DNA of 64,000 nt from Bacteroidales bacterium (lineage in GTDB: Bacteria > Bacteroidota > Bacteroidia > Bacteroidales > UBA932): positions 1 to 64,000 of the forward strand of contig JAGAIY010000019.1 of NCBI GenBank assembly GCA_017626355.1. The letters are read 5' to 3'. Position numbers and translations under genes: made by a program. Position 1 is the first letter of the stretch. Every line of letters starts with the position of its first letter. The notes under the pieces were generated by a model that was given only the letters and a program-made list of their open reading frames with translations, did no database searches and was not told the DNA's origin. This document shows, one piece after another, positions 1-8,243 of the stretch.

Positions 1-286
1 CAGGACGATAAGCCTCCTTATCGATCTCGCAAAGTGCGCGAGAGATACCGAGTCTCAAAGCCTCTGCCTGGCCTTTGATTCCACCTCCGTCGAGGTTTGC
101 CTTAACGTCAAACTGAGCTGCAGTGCCTGTCACCTCAAATGGCTGGTTAACAATGTAACGGAGAGTGTCCTCTTTGAAATAGTTCTCGAGTTCACGACCG
201 TTGATCACGATGTTACCTTTTCCAGGCACGACATAAACGCGAGCGACTGCTGATTTACGTCTTCCAAGGGCGTTTACTACTTTCAT
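1..286 (-). CDS. rpsI: 30S ribosomal protein S9 (3' part cut by window edge)
   Basis: Ribosomal protein uS9 of the small subunit; its C-terminal tail normally reaches towards the P-site tRNA. The visible part starts [20 protein letters not shown] and includes the conserved [10 protein letters not shown] segment, the usual S9 N-terminal half. The start codon is the ATG at 286-284, only 7 nt after the stop of rplM, so the two genes form the usual L13-S9 operon. About 95 residues are visible; the C-terminal end lies outside the window. Confidence 0.97.
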   Translation of the reverse strand, partial: MKVVNALGRRKSAVARVYVVPGKGNIVINGRELENYFKEDTLRYIVNQPFEVTGTAAQFDVKANLDGGGIKGQAEALRLGISRALCEIDKEAYRP

Positions 287-293
287 GCTCTGC

Positions 294-746
294 TTAAATT
301 TCGTTTAATGTGATTGTTTTAGGATTCTGTGCCTGGTGCGGATGCTCATTACCTGTGTAAAGGTAAAGGTTGTTGATGAGCTTGGCACCAAGACGGTTCT
401 TAGGAAGCATGCCTTTGACAGCCATCCTTACGAGTTCGGTAGGCTTCTTTGCAAGGATCTCCTTAGGGGTGCTGAAACGCTGTCCTCCCGGATAACCGGT
501 ATGACGAACGTACACCTTGTCGGTCATCTTCTTACCAGTGAGTCTCACCTTGTCCGCGTTGAGGATGATGACATTGTCACCACAGTCCATGTGCGGAGTG
601 AATGAAGGCTTGTTCTTACCACGAAGAACGAGCGAAACTCTGGCAGCAAGACGTCCGAGCACGAGATCGGTTGCATCGATCACAACCCACTCCTTCTTGA
701 TATCACCTGCCTTGAGGGATACCGTTTTGTAGCTCTGTGTGTCCAT
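294..746 (-). CDS. rplM: 50S ribosomal protein L13
   Basis: Ribosomal protein uL13, a component of the large subunit. The 150 residues match the usual family length and carry the typical [18 protein letters not shown] start and the [12 protein letters not shown] motif near residue 113. It is the first gene of the rplM-rpsI operon. A good Bacteroidales promoter (TTTG-N20-TATCTTTG) lies at 820-851, leaving a leader of roughly 65-70 nt. The leader is AT-rich and may carry regulatory structure, but I could not identify a known ribosomal leader motif in it. Confidence 0.98.
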   Translation of the reverse strand: MDTQSYKTVSLKAGDIKKEWVVIDATDLVLGRLAARVSLVLRGKNKPSFTPHMDCGDNVIILNADKVRLTGKKMTDKVYVRHTGYPGGQRFSTPKEILAKKPTELVRMAVKGMLPKNRLGAKLINNLYLYTGNEHPHQAQNPKTITLNEI

Positions 747-785
747 CTTGTACTTTTAAATGGTTAATACTTAATAACTTATAAT

Positions 786-822
786 AAAAAATTGCGATCC
801 CTACACTACATAGGGGTCGCAA
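786..822 (-). terminator. Rho-independent terminator of pfkA
   Basis: On the minus strand a 12-bp stem with one mismatch (arms 822-811 and 803-792, 7-nt loop) is followed by six T (791-786). It lies about 30 nt after the pfkA stop codon, as expected for its terminator. The 5' arm overlaps the -7 box of the rplM promoter, so transcripts starting at that promoter would lack the complete stem. Confidence 0.75.
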
Positions 823-851
823 AGATAGCAATTATTTTTTTGATAGCCAAA
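820..851 (-). promoter_or_regulatory. Promoter of rplM-rpsI
   Basis: Minus strand: -33 box TTTG (851-848), 20-nt spacer, -7 box TATCTTTG (827-820). This fits the Bacteroidales primary sigma consensus TTTG / TAnnTTTG. It sits at the end of pfkA and inside the pfkA terminator hairpin. Confidence 0.7.
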
Positions 852-853
852 TT

Positions 854-1840
854 TTATATTGACAGCACGTTAAGCACATTTATGAGTTCGCGGTCAATCG
901 GCTTGTCGATTCTGATGGCCTTATTGAAAGGCACATAGACGATCTGGTCGTTCTTCACACCCACCATCACATTGCGCTGTCCGTCCTTCAGAGCCTCGAT
1001 GGCGGCAACTCCCAGACGGCTCGCAAGGATGCGGTCATTGGCAGTAGGGATACCTCCGCGCTGGAGATGGCCGAGGATGGTCACTCGGGCCTCGAACTCC
1101 GGATATTCATGGACAAGACGGTCAGCATAATACTGGGCGCCGCCTGTGCCGTCCTTCTTGCTTTCCGAAACCAGGACGATGGAGCTGTTCTTGCTCTTGC
1201 GCACTCCCCTGCCGATGAATGTGGCAAGCTGGTCGACATCAGTCTTGTCCTCAGGGATGATGGCAGCCTCCGCTCCTGTAGCGATGGCGGCGTTCTGCGC
1301 CAGGAAGCCTGCATCACGGCCCATTACCTCCACAAAGAATATGCGGTTGTGCGAGTTTGCCGTATCACGGATCTTGTCGACACATTCCATTATGGTATTG
1401 AGGGCGGTGTCGTATCCGATAGTGGTATCCGTTCCGTAAAGGTCGTTGTCGATGGTTCCGGGAAGTCCCACGCAAGGCACATCGAACTCTGAAGCCAGAA
1501 CCTGAGCTCCGGCAAGCGAGCCGTTTCCGCCGATGACCACAAGGGCATCTATATTATGGGCCTTCATGTTCTCGTAAGCCTTTGCACGGCCGGCCTCATC
1601 CATGAAGCCTTTGCTTCGGGCTGTCCTGAGGATAGTTCCTCCACGGTTGATCGTGCCGCTGACACTTTCAGAAGTGAAGTCCTTGATTTCATTGTTTATA
1701 AGGCCTTCCCATCCTCTATATATACCTTTGACCTTCCATCCGTTGTAGATCGCAGATCTTGTCACGGCTCTGATCGCCGCATTCATTCCGGGTGCATCAC
1801 CGCCGGAGGTGAGCAGACCGATTGTTGAAATCTTTGCCAT
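854..1840 (-). CDS. pfkA: 6-phosphofructokinase
   Basis: Phosphorylates fructose-6-phosphate to fructose-1,6-bisphosphate, the committed step of glycolysis, in the cytoplasm. The 328 residues fit the short bacterial PfkA class. Visible motifs are GGDAPG (13-18), the substrate and catalytic motif PGTIDND (127-133, Asp131 as base) and MGRDAGFLA. The Mg/phosphoryl-donor motif, usually GGDGS in ATP-dependent enzymes, reads GGNGS (104-108): Asn stands where the Mg-binding Asp is expected. The Gly after it argues for ATP over pyrophosphate as donor, since PPi enzymes carry Asp there, but the change makes the donor less certain. It is transcribed divergently from dus. Confidence 0.95.
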   Translation of the reverse strand: MAKISTIGLLTSGGDAPGMNAAIRAVTRSAIYNGWKVKGIYRGWEGLINNEIKDFTSESVSGTINRGGTILRTARSKGFMDEAGRAKAYENMKAHNIDALVVIGGNGSLAGAQVLASEFDVPCVGLPGTIDNDLYGTDTTIGYDTALNTIMECVDKIRDTANSHNRIFFVEVMGRDAGFLAQNAAIATGAEAAIIPEDKTDVDQLATFIGRGVRKSKNSSIVLVSESKKDGTGGAQYYADRLVHEYPEFEARVTILGHLQRGGIPTANDRILASRLGVAAIEALKDGQRNVMVGVKNDQIVYVPFNKAIRIDKPIDRELINVLNVLSI

Positions 1841-1865
1841 TCTGTCGTTTTGTTTTATTCCTTCG

Positions 1866-1893
1866 CAAAGCTACAAAAGTTTTTGTATTTTTG
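1866..1893. promoter_or_regulatory. Divergent -7 boxes for pfkA (minus) and dus (plus)
   Basis: Plus-strand CAAAGCTA (1866-1873) is TAGCTTTG on the minus strand and faces pfkA; TATTTTTG (1886-1893) faces dus. Both fit TAnnTTTG. I see no good -33 TTTG at the right distance for either. The dus box ends only 9 nt before its ATG, so the dus leader would be very short or absent. Confidence 0.5.
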
Positions 1894-1902
1894 CAGGCTG
1901 AT

Positions 1903-2937
1903 ATGAAAATTGGTGACATAAATCTCGGAGACAGACCTCTTTTTCTCGCGCCCATGGAGGACGTGACCGATGCTTCGTTCCGCTTCATCTGCAAGGAGTT
2001 CGGAGCTGACATGATGTACACGGAGTTCATTTCATCCGACGGGCTCATCCGCGACGCGAGGAAATCGCTCGAAAAGCTTGTGACATATGACTACGAAGCG
2101 CCTATAGGCATCCAGATCTACGGCAACATTCCGGAAGCCATGGTCGATGCTGCGGTCATGGCCGAAAAGGCTGCCGAGATAGCCGGAGGCCATGGTGCAG
2201 ACCTTGTGGACATCAACTTCGGCTGTCCTGTGAACAAGATAGCGCGTAGAGGTGCAGGCTCGGGAATGATGAGGGAGCCGGACAAGATGGTGGAGATCAC
2301 CCGCAGGGTCGTGGAAGCGGTAAAGCTGCCGGTAACAGTAAAGACCCGTCTCGGCTGGGACGAGGACTCGAAGATCATAGTGGAGCTGGCCGAAAGGCTG
2401 CAGGATGTCGGAATCCAGGCCCTTACCATACACGGACGCACACGCTGCCAGATGTACACAGGAGAAGCGGACTGGACCCTTATCGGAAAGGTAAAGGAGA
2501 ATCCGAGGATGCATATACCTGTCATAGGCAACGGAGACATCAATTCCCCTCAGAAGGCAAAGGAATATTTCGACCGCTACGGAGTGGACGGAATCATGAT
2601 AGGACGTGCAACCTACGGACATCCGTGGATATTCAGGGAGATCCGCCACTACCTCGACACCGGAGAGCTTCTTCCGCAGATGAGCGTGACCGACAGGGTG
2701 GCCCTGGCCAAGAGACACCTTGCCAAATCCCTGGAAATCAAGGGAGACCGCGTGGGAGTCCTGGAAATGCGCCGCCATCTTTCATGTTATTTCAAGGGCC
2801 TGCCGGACTTCAAGGAGACAAGGCTCAAGCTCGTGACGCTGAACGATCCTCAGGAACTGTTCAGCACATTGGACAACATTGCTGCACGCTGGGGCGGAAG
2901 CGAGGCTCCTGCGGCAGGAAACGTATATGGAATATAG
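1903..2937 (+). CDS. dus: tRNA-dihydrouridine synthase
   Basis: FMN-dependent reduction of uridine to dihydrouridine in the tRNA D-loop. The 344-residue TIM-barrel protein shows the N-terminal FMN motif APMEDVTD (16-23), the catalytic Cys in NFGCPVNKIARRGAGS (Cys108), the TVKTRLGWD segment, the IHGRTR motif and GIMIGRATYGHPW. The start was placed at the ATG at 1903, which gives MKIGDINLGD; a longer reading frame from 1822 would overlap pfkA and run through the promoter region. The Dus subclass cannot be assigned with certainty (DusB-like). lpxK follows directly. Confidence 0.95.
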   Translation: MKIGDINLGDRPLFLAPMEDVTDASFRFICKEFGADMMYTEFISSDGLIRDARKSLEKLVTYDYEAPIGIQIYGNIPEAMVDAAVMAEKAAEIAGGHGADLVDINFGCPVNKIARRGAGSGMMREPDKMVEITRRVVEAVKLPVTVKTRLGWDEDSKIIVELAERLQDVGIQALTIHGRTRCQMYTGEADWTLIGKVKENPRMHIPVIGNGDINSPQKAKEYFDRYGVDGIMIGRATYGHPWIFREIRHYLDTGELLPQMSVTDRVALAKRHLAKSLEIKGDRVGVLEMRRHLSCYFKGLPDFKETRLKLVTLNDPQELFSTLDNIAARWGGSEAPAAGNVYGI

Positions 2938-4072
2938 GATTATGATAGACAAGATACTGCTCTTCCCATATTGGCTTGCACTCAAGACAAGACACCTCCT
3001 CTTCAATACAGGAATAAGGAAATCCGTGAGCGCGGAAGTCCCTACGATATGTGTAGGCAACATCACCGTAGGAGGAACCGGCAAGACGCCGCATACCGAA
3101 ATGATACTTAGGGGGCTTCTCGAAGACGAAGTGTGGGGAGGAAAGAATCTTGCTGTCCTGTCAAGAGGATACAAGCGCGAAAGCAAAGGTTTCCAGCAGG
3201 TACCGTTCGACGGTTCCGCACATGAGTATGGAGACGAGCCGCTTCAGATGAAGAGGAAATTCCCTCACGTCACGGTAGCCGTGGACAAGTCCAGAAGACA
3301 GGGATGCAGCTTCCTGTGCAACCCGGAGCTTCTCCAGACTTCGAAGAAGGCGAAGAAGTGCAGACATAAGGACATGCCGAAGGCCGATCTCATAATCCTC
3401 GACGACGCCTTCCAGCACAGGGCCATCAAGCCGTCCGTATCGGTAGTGCTCGTCGATTATAACCGCCCTACCTTCAAGGACCATCTTCTTCCCATGGGAA
3501 AACTTCGCGACCTCCCTGAAAGGATAGCCGCCGCGGACATTGTCATAGTATCCAAATGTCCTTCATACATCGACACTTACGAGAAGGAGCAGTGGGCCAG
3601 GTCCCTCGGCCTGAAGAATTACGACCCGGCGGCATGCTGCGGAGAACGCAGAAAGGGAAGAAAGCAGCATATCTTCTTCACCACGATAAGCTATGATGTG
3701 GCAAGGCCTATCTTCGAGGAAGGCGACCAGAGATATGTATATGCCCAGAGGCTGATCCTGCTGACCGGCATAGCAAACGACAAACCGTTCAGGGACTATC
3801 TGAGCGGTCATTACAGGATAGTCAGACATTTCAACTTCCCTGACCATCACAGGTTCACCCATGCAGACATATCAGCGCTCAAGAATGCAGCCGATTCGTT
3901 CCCGACTTCCGTCGTGATGACCACAGAAAAGGACAGCCAGAGGGTCAAGGACGCGGCAAGGATACCTGAATGGCTGAAACAGAGACTGTTCTATGCCCCC
4001 ATCAAAGCGGAATTCGTCTCTGATGAGGACAGGAACATATTCTTTACTCTTTTGAAGAGTTACCTGAAATGA
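2927..4072 (+). CDS. lpxK: Tetraacyldisaccharide 4'-kinase
   Basis: Adds the 4'-phosphate to the lipid A disaccharide precursor at the inner face of the inner membrane. Visible are a hydrophobic N-terminus (ILLFPYWLALK) and the P-loop in VGNITVGGTGKTPHTE, the LpxK signature, followed by LSRGYKRES and LILDDAFQHR. The start is uncertain: ATG at 2927 overlaps the dus stop by 11 nt and has AGGA upstream, while ATG at 2942 starts MIDKILLFPYW 4 nt after dus. The 3' end overlaps the convergent DAHP synthase gene by 29 nt. Length of about 380 aa is within the Bacteroidota range. Confidence 0.93.
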   Translation: MEYRIMIDKILLFPYWLALKTRHLLFNTGIRKSVSAEVPTICVGNITVGGTGKTPHTEMILRGLLEDEVWGGKNLAVLSRGYKRESKGFQQVPFDGSAHEYGDEPLQMKRKFPHVTVAVDKSRRQGCSFLCNPELLQTSKKAKKCRHKDMPKADLIILDDAFQHRAIKPSVSVVLVDYNRPTFKDHLLPMGKLRDLPERIAAADIVIVSKCPSYIDTYEKEQWARSLGLKNYDPAACCGERRKGRKQHIFFTTISYDVARPIFEEGDQRYVYAQRLILLTGIANDKPFRDYLSGHYRIVRHFNFPDHHRFTHADISALKNAADSFPTSVVMTTEKDSQRVKDAARIPEWLKQRLFYAPIKAEFVSDEDRNIFFTLLKSYLK

Positions 4073-5153
4073 TATCGTTCTGTGCCTCCACAGAAGCCTC
4101 GTGGATGGCGTTGAACACATTCTTGACAAATTTCTCGGAAAGACCGAACTCCTTACCGGACTCGACTACCTTGGCCAGAATGGCATCCCATCTTGAAGTC
4201 TGAAGGATGGCGATATTGTTGTTCTTCTTGTATTCACCGATCTGACGGCTTATCTTCATTCGCGAGCCGAGGGCATAAAGGATGTTCTCGTCGATGATAT
4301 CGATCTTCGCACGAAGCTGGTCGATGTTCTCCTTCCACTCCGGAGAATCCGAATCCTTCTCTCGAACAACTATCTGATTATAAAGAAGATCGCTCAATTC
4401 CGGAGGGGTAAGCTGCTGCTTGGCATCACTCAACGCCACCGACGGGTTGCAATGTGACTCGATCATAAGTCCTTCAAAGCCAAGGTCGAGAGACCTCTGG
4501 GAAATCTCACGGATATAGTCCTTGCTTCCGGCCATATGGCTCGGATCCACGAAGAACGGAAGCTCCGGATGACGGCTTCTGAGCTCTACAGCCACCTGCC
4601 ACTGAGGGTCGTTGCGATATTTGATCTTGTCAAAGGTAGAGAAGCCACGGTGGATTACTCCGAGCTTCTTTATACCGGCTCTGTTGAGACGCTCGAGAGC
4701 TCCTATCCACAGGTCAAGGTCAGGATTGACCGGATTCTTAACGAGCACCGGAATATCCGTATCCTTCAAGGCATCCGCGATCTCCTGCACGAGGAACGGA
4801 TTGGCAGTGGTCCTGGCTCCGAGCCATACGAGATCGACTCCGAATTTGAGGCACTCGAAGACATGCTTCTCGCTTGCCACCTCTGTCGAAATCTTGAGTC
4901 CGTACTCCCTCTTAGCCCTCTGCATCCATTTCAAACCCTCGGAACCGATTCCCTCAAATGATCCCGGATGAGTGCGCGGTTTCCATATTCCTGCGCGGAA
5001 CACATTGATACCAAGATCCTTGAGTCCGGCTGCAGTCTCCATTATCTGCTCCTCTGACTCTGCGCTGCAAGGACCTGCCACGACACTTGGTCTCGGCTCT
5101 GTGAACATACCCCATTCATAAAGGGGGATGATGTCTAATTTCTTGTCTGACAT
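4044..5153 (-). CDS. Bifunctional DAHP synthase / chorismate mutase
   Basis: Fusion of the first shikimate enzyme (phosphoenolpyruvate + erythrose-4-phosphate to DAHP) with chorismate mutase (chorismate to prephenate). Residues about 15-265 are a type I-beta DAHP synthase of the KDO8P-synthase fold with VAGPCSAES, FRAGIWKPRT, VLVKNPVNPD and DPSHMAGSKDYI. Residues about 275-355 are an all-helical AroQ-type mutase with the LRAKIDIIDENIL start and SRMKISRQIGEYKK. The fusion is common in Bacteroidota and allows the mutase domain to act as the sensor for feedback by Tyr or Phe. It is the last gene of the aromatic cluster, 39 nt after tyrA. Confidence 0.95.
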   Translation of the reverse strand: MSDKKLDIIPLYEWGMFTEPRPSVVAGPCSAESEEQIMETAAGLKDLGINVFRAGIWKPRTHPGSFEGIGSEGLKWMQRAKREYGLKISTEVASEKHVFECLKFGVDLVWLGARTTANPFLVQEIADALKDTDIPVLVKNPVNPDLDLWIGALERLNRAGIKKLGVIHRGFSTFDKIKYRNDPQWQVAVELRSRHPELPFFVDPSHMAGSKDYIREISQRSLDLGFEGLMIESHCNPSVALSDAKQQLTPPELSDLLYNQIVVREKDSDSPEWKENIDQLRAKIDIIDENILYALGSRMKISRQIGEYKKNNNIAILQTSRWDAILAKVVESGKEFGLSEKFVKNVFNAIHEASVEAQNDIISGNSSKE

Positions 5154-5192
5154 GATATTGTATGTTTTGATATTTTCAAATCGGTAACAAAG

Positions 5193-6056
5193 TCATCGGA
5201 TGATGCGGCGGATGCGGTTTGCATCCTCGATAAGTCTGCGCACTGCATCCTCATCCCCGTCGGCGATTGCCTGACGGAATGCATTCATCTTATCTATATA
5301 TGTATCCATGACATGAAGCACATTGTCCCTGTTCTGGGAAAGGATCGGAGTCCACATGTCCGGGCTGCTCTTGGCGAGCCTGACAGTAGAGGAAAATCCT
5401 CCCGAAGCAAGATCGAAGATATGCTTTTCATCCTTCTCCTTGTCAAGCACAGTCAAGGCAAGGGCGAAAGAGGTCACATGCGATATATGGGACACATAGG
5501 CAGTGTGGACATCATGGTTGGACGAATTCATATATATAGTCCTCATATTCAGGACTTCATAAAGCCTCTCCACCAGCCTGACAGCCTTCGGAGACGACTC
5601 TTCCGAATCACATATGATGCATGCATGCCCGTCATAAAGTCCCGGCATGGCAGCCCACGGACCGCTGTATTCCGTACCGGCCATAGGATGGGAAGCCACA
5701 TAATTCCTTCTCATCGGATGATACCTGACGCTCCTTGCGAGATGCTCCTTCGTCGAGCACACATCCATGACGACCTTCTCGGTCCTGCCGTCACAGGCCG
5801 TCTCCGCAAAACGGTCGAGCACCTTCGGAAGCAGTCTTACAGCCGCCCCGACAGGTACAGCGAGAATCACCATATCACTGCTGTCCACGCACTCCTGAAA
5901 ATCAGCGATTCTATCCACCAGACCGATCTTCTCAGCAGCAGCGGCATTGACAGGATCGGCCTCTACACCGATGATTTCCTCTGCGAAGCCCTTCCTCTTG
6001 AGATCTATCGCCATCGAGCCTCCTATTAAGCCCAGTCCTATTATTCCTATCTTCAT
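5193..6056 (-). CDS. tyrA: Prephenate dehydrogenase
   Basis: Oxidative decarboxylation of prephenate to 4-hydroxyphenylpyruvate, the route to tyrosine. The N-terminus MKIGIIGLGLIGGSMAIDL is a classic Rossmann GxGxxG NAD(P) site. The catalytic-domain motif ASHPMAGTEYSGP is at about residues 122-134, and the following SNHDVHTAYVSHISH segment carries the conserved His residues. The ATG at 6056 was chosen because the Rossmann strand begins at once; a start at 6077 would add seven unlikely residues. No ACT domain is present. Its neighbours are the aminotransferase upstream and DAHP synthase/chorismate mutase downstream. Confidence 0.94.
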   Translation of the reverse strand: MKIGIIGLGLIGGSMAIDLKRKGFAEEIIGVEADPVNAAAAEKIGLVDRIADFQECVDSSDMVILAVPVGAAVRLLPKVLDRFAETACDGRTEKVVMDVCSTKEHLARSVRYHPMRRNYVASHPMAGTEYSGPWAAMPGLYDGHACIICDSEESSPKAVRLVERLYEVLNMRTIYMNSSNHDVHTAYVSHISHVTSFALALTVLDKEKDEKHIFDLASGGFSSTVRLAKSSPDMWTPILSQNRDNVLHVMDTYIDKMNAFRQAIADGDEDAVRRLIEDANRIRRIIR

Positions 6057-6090
6057 AGACACAAAAGCGTGGCGCATAAACGCCTGATAA

Positions 6091-7332
6091 TCAATCTTCT
6101 AAACATTTAGCCTGCATCCCCGGGGCGGCAGGCTTACACAAGACCTGTCTGATCCTCCGGGCCGCCTGCCTGAGCACTTCCGGCTTGGCGCAGAGGGAGA
6201 TACGCACATGATTCTCTCCGTTCTTTCCGAAAATGAAGCCCGGGGTTATGAACACGCCGGCATCATACAGGATACGGTCCGAAAGGCGAGCTCCCGACGA
6301 CATTTCCTGACTGCCTCCTGCCACAGAGGACGGAACGCGTCCCCAGAGGAACATGCAGGAAGAATTGCGGTCATATTCCACACCCAGCAGGTCAAAGATT
6401 TCTCCTGCCAGCACCCTCCTGCGGCGGTATTCTTCATTCAGCTCAGAGAACCATTCAGGACCCTGAGCCAGGGCCTGGACAGCAGCAAGCTGAAGCGGCT
6501 TGAACATTCCCGAATCCATCTGGCTCTTCACCTTGAGTATCTGAGATATGACGTCAGGAGCGGCGGCTACCATTCCGATTCGCCATCCGGCCATATTGTG
6601 GGCCTTGCTCAGGGAGTTCAGTTCCAGGCAGCAAGCCTTTGCATCAGGCCGGGCAAGTATCGACAACGGTCTGTCATTCAGGATGAAGCTGTAAGGATTG
6701 TCATTGCAGATCATGATGCCATGGCGGTTGCCGAAATCGACAAGCCTCGAGTAGAGTTCCTCAGAGGCTGAAGCTCCTGTAGGCATATTGGGATAGTTGG
6801 TCCACATGATCTTGACCCCGGTCAGATCCATCGCCTCAAGCGCCTCGAAATCAGGCTGCCATCCCTTGTCTTCCCTAAGATTGTAGGTCAGGATCTCCGC
6901 CTCTACAAGTTTCGAAGCCGAAGAATATGTCGGATAGCCCGGATCCGGAACGAGCACCTTGTCACCTTTATCAAGAAAGGCCAGGGAGATAAGCAGGATC
7001 GCTTCCTTGGAACCCACAAGAGGCTGTATTTCCGTTTTCGGGTCAAGGACGACCCCATACCAGCGCTCATACCAGTCGGCGAAAGCCTGCCTCAGCTCCG
7101 GCAGTCCGACATAGCTCTGGTAGGCATGGTTGCCCGGCTGCACAGCCGAAGCGCACAAAGCATCTATTGCCGGCATCGGGGGCATCCCGTCCGGCGAGCC
7201 GATTCCGAGATTGATGACGGGTTCCTCGCCATGCTCTCTGCGCACGGCGTTCATTTCTGCTATTTCCTTCAGTTTTCTGGAGAAGTAGTACTCCTGTACA
7301 GACTCCGTCCTTCTTGCAGGTTTTATGATCAT
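6091..7332 (-). CDS. PLP-dependent class I/II aminotransferase of the aromatic cluster
   Basis: Fold-type I aminotransferase, 413 residues. It shows the N-terminal INLGIGSPD motif, the PLP-contacting KVLVPDPGYPTYSS and YPNMPTGA segments, the Schiff-base Lys in LNSLSKAHNMAGWRIGM and a C-terminal HVRISLC. The position between pheA and tyrA implies transamination of phenylpyruvate and 4-hydroxyphenylpyruvate to Phe and Tyr, although related sequences are often named LL-diaminopimelate or aspartate aminotransferases. The start lies 5 nt after the pheA stop. The last 15 or so codons are formed by a 28-nt hairpin repeat (6109-6136) that also occurs near 46.8 kb, so the C-terminal tail may be an acquired extension. 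Confidence 0.9.
   Translation of the reverse strand: MIIKPARRTESVQEYYFSRKLKEIAEMNAVRREHGEEPVINLGIGSPDGMPPMPAIDALCASAVQPGNHAYQSYVGLPELRQAFADWYERWYGVVLDPKTEIQPLVGSKEAILLISLAFLDKGDKVLVPDPGYPTYSSASKLVEAEILTYNLREDKGWQPDFEALEAMDLTGVKIMWTNYPNMPTGASASEELYSRLVDFGNRHGIMICNDNPYSFILNDRPLSILARPDAKACCLELNSLSKAHNMAGWRIGMVAAAPDVISQILKVKSQMDSGMFKPLQLAAVQALAQGPEWFSELNEEYRRRRVLAGEIFDLLGVEYDRNSSCMFLWGRVPSSVAGGSQEMSSGARLSDRILYDAGVFITPGFIFGKNGENHVRISLCAKPEVLRQAARRIRQVLCKPAAPGMQAKCLED
6109..6136. repeat. 28-nt hairpin repeat, copy 1 (inside aminotransferase 3' end)
   Basis: Plus strand AGCCTGCAT...CCGGGGCGGCAGGCTTA; the ends AGCCTGC and GCAGGCT pair. It differs from the copy at 46818-46845 in two of 28 positions. 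Here it is read as codons near the C-terminus of the aminotransferase. Confidence 0.7.
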
Positions 7333-7337
7333 TGTCG

Positions 7338-8168
7338 TCAGATTGCTGCTACATATTCACCCAGAATGTTGAGATCCTCCATCAGCGGACGGACCGCAGC
7401 CAGAGCCTGCTCATATCTGAGATAGTCTTCGAACTTTATGTCAACATAAAAGAAATACTGCCATTCATGTCCCGGGATGGGCAGAGACTGGATTCTCGTC
7501 AGGTTCATGCCGTAGAACGACAGTATGGTAAGCACATGGGCAAGCGAACCTGGAGCATGAGGCAGGGTAAAGCACATAGACGCCTTGTTCACCTTGACCT
7601 TGTCCACTTCAAATTCATCGTCAAAGACCAGGAATCTGGTGAAATTCTGCTTATATGTCTCTATGCTTTCAGCCAGTATTTCAAGCCCATACATATCCGC
7701 AGCGAGAACAGAAGCGACTGCACCGACGCCCATCAGGCCCTGTTCGGCGACATCTGCGGCACTTTTAGCAGTATCTTCAGACTCCACCAGACGGATCCAC
7801 GGGCAGTTCTTGAAGAACTCACGGGTCTGGTTTATCGCCATGTAATGTGTCCTGACTTCCTTTATATCCTCTATCTTCTGGCCGGGAAGAGCCATGAGAT
7901 TCTGCTGGATCCTCAGGAATACCTCGCCCTTTATCTTACGGTCATATCTGCGCAGAAGTTCGAAGTTCGGAAGAAGACCTCCCGAAACAGTGTTTTCTAT
8001 GGCCATGACAGCGGCATCCGCAGCACCGGCATTCATGCTTCTGTACAGATCGTCGAACGTCAGACATTCTACAATTTCAGGCACGATGTGCCCGTGCTCC
8101 CCGTAGAAAAGCCTTGCCGCCTGCTCATGAAAGCATCCCTTGACTCCTTGAATAGCTATCTTTTTCAT
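7338..8168 (-). CDS. pheA: Prephenate dehydratase
   Basis: Converts prephenate to phenylpyruvate for phenylalanine synthesis. The stand-alone enzyme begins MKKIAIQGVKGCFHEQAA, with the dehydratase domain over residues about 1-180. The catalytic TRF segment, here ENFTRFLVFDDE as QNFTRFLV, closes that domain. A C-terminal ACT domain follows (MCFTLPHAPGSLAHVLTILS, with the ESRP-like region as IQSLPIPGHEWQYFFYVD), which gives feedback by Phe. The ATG at 8168 was chosen: an upstream in-frame ATG at 8225 lies in the promoter region and would add residues encoded by the leader hairpin. It is the first gene of the aromatic run. Confidence 0.95.
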   Translation of the reverse strand: MKKIAIQGVKGCFHEQAARLFYGEHGHIVPEIVECLTFDDLYRSMNAGAADAAVMAIENTVSGGLLPNFELLRRYDRKIKGEVFLRIQQNLMALPGQKIEDIKEVRTHYMAINQTREFFKNCPWIRLVESEDTAKSAADVAEQGLMGVGAVASVLAADMYGLEILAESIETYKQNFTRFLVFDDEFEVDKVKVNKASMCFTLPHAPGSLAHVLTILSFYGMNLTRIQSLPIPGHEWQYFFYVDIKFEDYLRYEQALAAVRPLMEDLNILGEYVAAI

Positions 8169-8174
8169 TCCGCT

Positions 8175-8208
8175 TAAAAAATGCTGTCCGGCATTCACCG
8201 GACAGCAT
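8175..8208 (-). terminator. Terminator-like hairpin after frr, within the pheA leader
   Basis: Perfect 11-bp stem (8208-8198 with 8191-8181, 6-nt loop). On the minus strand it is followed by a T-rich run (8180-8175), 7 nt before the pheA start codon. It can end frr transcripts, but because a likely pheA -7 box lies upstream at 8223-8230, pheA mRNA would also have to pass through it, as in attenuation. Confidence 0.75.
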
Positions 8209-8222
8209 ATGAAACTATGGTG

Positions 8223-8230
8223 CAAATATA
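8223..8230 (-). promoter_or_regulatory. Candidate -7 box for the pheA operon
   Basis: Minus strand TATATTTG, a fit to TAnnTTTG, between frr and pheA. The expected start of transcription near 8217 leaves a leader of about 50 nt containing the terminator-like hairpin. No clear -33 box is seen (the region is inside the end of frr). Confidence 0.45.
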
Positions 8231-8243
8231 ATATTTTTTTTAT

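Noticed and set aside
1067-1492. 141-residue plus-strand ORF inside pfkA
   Set aside because: Shadow of the conserved pfkA frame on the opposite strand; no start signal or recognisable protein.
2032-2778. 248-residue minus-strand ORF inside dus
   Set aside because: Antisense of a well-conserved gene; composition (many His, Val, Cys) is typical of an antisense shadow.
8123-8206. Short leader peptide overlapping the pheA hairpin as a classic Phe attenuator peptide
   Set aside because: The frame from ATG at 8206 has only two Phe codons, lying in the T-run, and runs into pheA out of frame; too weak to claim a leader peptide.
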